A stretch of 8,007 bases of DNA, taken from assembly GCA_947500275.1 (NCBI GenBank), contig CANMSW010000095.1:1-8007 (forward strand), in the 5' to 3' direction. Source of the stretch: Bacteriovoracaceae bacterium (GTDB taxonomy: Bacteria; Bdellovibrionota; UBA1018). Both the position numbers and the translations under genes were made by a program. The notes beneath the pieces are model-generated. The model worked only from the letters and a program-made list of their open reading frames with translations. It was not told the DNA's origin and ran no database searches. Shown in pieces: positions 5,470 through 8,007 of this stretch (the stretch's first letter is position 1; the number at the start of each line of letters is the position of its first letter).

Positions 5470-7707
5470 CTAGCGTTTCCAGGGGGAAAGCTGGCCTCGG
5501 ACGTCGCGAACCACCGTGATCAGATCTTCCTGAGATTGAGCGGTTGCACTGTCTGAACGAGTGACTCGATATCGACCTTCCGGGAGCTGATAGAGGATTT
5601 CCTCGCGGTCGATTCGCCCCTTATGAATGAGTTCGTTTTTTTCGACTGAATAAATGGAGATTTCGCCTCCATTGGGTTCACGTACCTCAAGTGGAGCATG
5701 ACCGCGACTTCCATCCGGCTTGAGTTCGAAATCGACCATTCCGTCTCTCGATTGGAGATTGGCGAGATTGAATTGTTTTTCGTCAACTGTCCATCCGTCT
5801 CTGACGATCTGGATGGTATAGGCGGGGCTCACGGCTACACCGCCGATGAATTTACCGTTCCCGACGGTGTTTCCGTTCACGATAATTTGTGTGCCGCTTC
5901 CATTCGGGAATCCATTAATCCTTAGTCCGATTTGTCCGCTGGGAATTTCTTTAGTGTCGTTCTTTGTCGAGTCTTGTGTGGAAGTTATATTGTTTGACTC
6001 GGATCCTGAGGGAATACGGTTTGGATCAGTGGCTTCTGGAGTTCCCTGAGTTGAAGCTTGAGAAGATTGCCAGATGACGGGTCTCGAAGTGATCTCATTG
6101 CGTGCAAAGGTCCAACTAGTGGTGAATTGACCTTGGGTTCCGACCACCCGAATCTCGACCCGTTTTCCGGCTGGAATGCCTTGAGCGGAGTAGGGGAGCT
6201 GACTTCCAGGTGGAACGGTGAGGGCTTCACCGTCGACGAAGAGCTGCTGAATATCACCTTGTCCGTCGAGCTGGAGAGTGGCTTCACCATTCTCGAAAAG
6301 GCTCTCTGTAAGACTTGAAATGATCGGGATATGGGCGATTTTTAGGCTTGAGATAACAAATATACCTAGAAGTGCAGCGACGGCAGGAAGTAAAAATTTC
6401 TTACCGGAAATACGTTGCCCGAGCGATCCAGTTTGACCTCGGTTGGCTGAATAAGGAGTGTTGCTCGTGGTACTGCTTTTTGAACGAGCAGACGTTACTG
6501 GGGTGAGTGAAGTGCTTCGCGCCTGGGGGCTGACTTCCCGAGTTGAACGTTGTGTGACCGGTCTTCTTGGATTGTTTTCGAGCTCGAGCTTAAAAGGTGA
6601 CTCGGTCGTGGGTGCTTCGAAAACTTGGTTCGATACCCGTGTAGGGCGTGGCGCGTTCGCCTTTCCAGCTGCCTGAGGCGCACGAGACGGAGGAGTCTCT
6701 TTTGGTTGGTTTCGGATCAAGGATTCTGCGCGTTCATTGAGAGCTTTGAGCTTCCGATTGTCTTCGTCGATTAAGTCACTAAAATGCTTTCGAATCTCTG
6801 TCGAGATCTCCGAAGCATGGAAAGACGGATCATTATCCAAGATGAATCGATGGAGGTCCCTCTGGAGTTCGCTCAGGCGTTGATAGCGGTGATCTCGGTT
6901 TCTCTGGAGGCTCTTGAGAACGATATTATCGAGCGCCTTGGGTATCTTTGGGTTTTCTGATGAGGGTGCCTTCACATACGAGTTGCAAGCTTCGATCTGC
7001 TTGATAATCGCTATGTCACTATCTCCGAAGAAGAGCTTCTTCGTGGTTAAGAGTTCCCAGAGAACGATCCCTAGGGCAAAGAGATCGCTCCGGCCGTCGA
7101 GCTCTTCGCCCGTAATTTGCTCGGGCGAAAAGTAGCTAGGCTTTCCCTTAATAACCCCGGTGCGGGTATGTTCGGTGTTGGTAGTAGCTTTTGCGATTCC
7201 GAAGTCGATGAGCTTCACCGTTCCATCATAAGAGACCATGATGTTTTGCGGGCTAATGTCTCTATGGACAAGATTCAGTGGCACCCCTGTGAGTGGATCT
7301 CTGAACTCATGGGCATAGGAGAGAGCCTGAGCTGCTTGTTCGATTATATAGGCTGCATGGATGACGCTCAGTTGTTGCTGTTGTTCGCCTATACGCGAGA
7401 GGATTTGACGAAGGTTTCTGCCATTGACGAGCTCCATGGCAATGAAGGGCTGTCCTGTCTCTTCTCCCACGTCGAAGACCTGTACGATGTTGGGATGATT
7501 CAGAGCCATTGAAGTCTTGGTCTCAGATTTGAACATTTGGATGAATTCGGAGTTCGCGTCGTAACCTGCCTGAATCCGTTTGATGACGATGATTCGCGAT
7601 GCGCCGTCAGGAGTGGCAAGCCTTGCCCGGAAAATATCTGCGAAACCACCCTGCGCTAGGTGATCGAGAAGGAAGTACTTTCCGAATTTCTTCAAGACTT
7701 CACTCAT
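5470..7707 (-). CDS. Transmembrane Hanks-type Ser/Thr protein kinase with C-terminal PEGA-like beta modules
   Basis: This is a bacterial eukaryote-like kinase anchored in the inner membrane. The catalytic domain spans about 10-290. It has the glycine loop LAQGGFADIF (17-26), ATP-anchoring Lys43 (VIKRI), Glu62, catalytic loop HRDISPQN (148-155), DFG (168-170), SPE in place of APE (194-196) and Asp208, so it should be active. Thr175, 176, 178, 181 and 183 lie in the activation loop as likely phosphorylation sites. Residues about 333-435 are a low-complexity Pro/Ser/Thr/Arg linker. A hydrophobic span at about 438-456 follows KK. The C-terminal part is probably outside the membrane, with three PEGA-like beta modules (about 475-537, 592-663 and 672-735) separated by a Ser/Thr/Asn-rich spacer (541-590). 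PEGA-type domains are thought to mediate surface or envelope contacts. ATG at 7705-7707 is preceded by AAGGA four bases upstream. Signal and targets are unknown; the neighbouring peptidoglycan genes are only a hint. Confidence 0.93.
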   Translation of the reverse strand: MSEVLKKFGKYFLLDHLAQGGFADIFRARLATPDGASRIIVIKRIQAGYDANSEFIQMFKSETKTSMALNHPNIVQVFDVGEETGQPFIAMELVNGRNLRQILSRIGEQQQQLSVIHAAYIIEQAAQALSYAHEFRDPLTGVPLNLVHRDISPQNIMVSYDGTVKLIDFGIAKATTNTEHTRTGVIKGKPSYFSPEQITGEELDGRSDLFALGIVLWELLTTKKLFFGDSDIAIIKQIEACNSYVKAPSSENPKIPKALDNIVLKSLQRNRDHRYQRLSELQRDLHRFILDNDPSFHASEISTEIRKHFSDLIDEDNRKLKALNERAESLIRNQPKETPPSRAPQAAGKANAPRPTRVSNQVFEAPTTESPFKLELENNPRRPVTQRSTREVSPQARSTSLTPVTSARSKSSTTSNTPYSANRGQTGSLGQRISGKKFLLPAVAALLGIFVISSLKIAHIPIISSLTESLFENGEATLQLDGQGDIQQLFVDGEALTVPPGSQLPYSAQGIPAGKRVEIRVVGTQGQFTTSWTFARNEITSRPVIWQSSQASTQGTPEATDPNRIPSGSESNNITSTQDSTKNDTKEIPSGQIGLRINGFPNGSGTQIIVNGNTVGNGKFIGGVAVSPAYTIQIVRDGWTVDEKQFNLANLQSRDGMVDFELKPDGSRGHAPLEVREPNGGEISIYSVEKNELIHKGRIDREEILYQLPEGRYRVTRSDSATAQSQEDLITVVRDVRGQLSPWKR

Positions 7708-7711
7708 GGTT

Positions 7712-7716
7712 TCCTT
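7712..7716 (-). promoter_or_regulatory. Shine-Dalgarno of the kinase gene
   Basis: On the minus strand AAGGA lies 4 nt before the ATG, a slightly short but usable spacing, and supports the chosen start. TAGGGA (7725-7720) begins 18 nt upstream of the ATG, reminiscent of the -10-like motif of the plus-strand genes, but without a matching -35. Confidence 0.55.
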
Positions 7717-7786
7717 GTTTCCCTAATCAGCTTGCCTTGGTTGCATTGACCGCCAATCGCGACGGAGTCGTGACTAGCAGGGTGTC

Positions 7787-7800
7787 TCTCTAGGTTTGAT
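7787..7800 (+). repeat. Direct repeat copy 1, TCTCTAGGTTTGAT
   Basis: This matches 7962-7975 at 13 of 14 positions (T/G difference at position 9). It lies 79 bp outside the kinase start codon and overlaps the left arm of the inverted repeat at 7792-7809. Confidence 0.6.
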
Positions 7801-7809
7801 CGGAAACCT
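7792..7809. repeat. Inverted repeat AGGTTT-N6-AAACCT
   Basis: AGGTTT (7792-7797) and AAACCT (7804-7809) are perfect inverted copies around GATCGG. No T-run follows on either strand, so it is more like an operator than a terminator. It lies about 85 bp upstream of the kinase start. Confidence 0.4.
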
Positions 7810-7961
7810 GATGAGGCGACTTGAGTGAATTGACCTGAGTGCGGTTGGAGGCAATTTTATTTAGCGTTTTTGAAGCTCGACATCGCACTTTGGCGAGTTT
7901 GGTGCCCGAGAAGATTTGTGTTCAAAGTGTCAGTATTTTGGCAGTCTATGCGATGTTTTAA

Positions 7962-7975
7962 TCTCTAGGGTTGAT
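7962..7975 (+). repeat. Direct repeat copy 2, TCTCTAGGGTTGAT
   Basis: This is the second copy of the repeat at 7787-7800, in the same orientation with start points 175 bp apart. It ends 16 bp before the possible start codon at 7992. The inverted partner arm present after copy 1 is absent here. Confidence 0.6.
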
Positions 7976-7991
7976 TTGAGAAAGTAGCTTC

Positions 7992-8007
7992 ATGAGTTCG
8001 CTGATGG
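7992..8007 (+). CDS. Possible first codons of a divergent gene running off the right edge
   Basis: ATG AGT TCG CTG ATG is open to the window edge, with an in-frame stop at 7977 upstream, so this is the only plus-strand start that could continue. Upstream there is only a weak purine stretch (GAGAAAG, 7978-7984). Five codons cannot show coding character. Equally, a minus-strand gene could end here (TGA read from 7992-7990, or TAG from 7967-7965). Confidence 0.2.

Larger units (their letters stand above)
7708..7991. other. Non-coding region upstream of the kinase gene
   Basis: About 284 bp carry no convincing reading frame on either strand. The region must hold the kinase promoter, though I cannot point to a clear -35/-10 pair for it. 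It contains an inverted repeat (7792-7809), a 14-bp direct repeat (7787-7800 and 7962-7975), a near-identical 9-bp pair AC(T/C)TGAGTG (7819-7827 and 7833-7841, 14-bp period) and a small palindrome AGTCGTGACT (7766-7775). These could be regulator sites between two divergent genes if a gene begins at 7992. Confidence 0.5.

Noticed and set aside
7117..7512. 131-codon plus-strand frame inside the kinase gene
   Set aside because: It is the antisense shadow of the conserved kinase domain, whose motifs are all present on the minus strand.
7819..7841. AC(T/C)TGAGTG tandem pair as a defined operator
   Set aside because: Only 9 bp with a mismatch; kept as a note in the intergenic entry rather than a separate feature.

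Overview
The window looks like a Gram-negative chromosome segment from the former Deltaproteobacteria, most likely Bdellovibrionota/Oligoflexia or a relative. The pointers are a Ser/Thr kinase with the HRDISPQNIM catalytic loop common in myxobacteria and Bdellovibrio-type bacteria, mixed base composition, and meso-DAP peptidoglycan enzymes. This placement is inference from protein style. I see no insertion sequence, tRNA, rRNA, CRISPR array or phage gene.

Layout. Positions 1-105 may be the 3' end of a gene entering from the left. Four substantial plus-strand genes follow: a secreted YkuD + NTF2-like enzyme of the Csd6/Pgp2 type (223-1155), a soluble FAD-dependent oxidoreductase of the DAO fold (1223-2473), a cytoplasmic SxxK serine hydrolase of the class C beta-lactamase/esterase fold (2745-3965), and Mpl, the murein-tripeptide ligase (4004-5464). 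A structured 265-bp gap before the hydrolase holds a 22-codon reading frame for a hydrophobic micropeptide with a near-perfect Shine-Dalgarno. On the minus strand a large transmembrane Ser/Thr kinase (5470-7707) converges on mpl with only 5 bp between the stop codons. The last 300 bp are non-coding apart from a possible gene start at 7992, and carry a 14-bp direct repeat and a small inverted repeat.

How the genes may work together. Two products handle peptidoglycan stem peptides by family knowledge: the YkuD enzyme trims or cross-links them in the periplasm, and Mpl reattaches recovered tripeptide to UDP-MurNAc in the cytoplasm. The SxxK hydrolase between them has no export signal and could act on a muropeptide or cell-wall-derived ester or amide. 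That role is inferred from position only, and the link to the FAD enzyme is weaker still.

The most unusual signals are (1) a TARG-type -10-like motif starting exactly 17 nt upstream of the ATG of three plus-strand genes that lack a usable Shine-Dalgarno, suggesting very short-leader or leaderless mRNAs, and (2) the micropeptide frame with its hairpin-rich leader.
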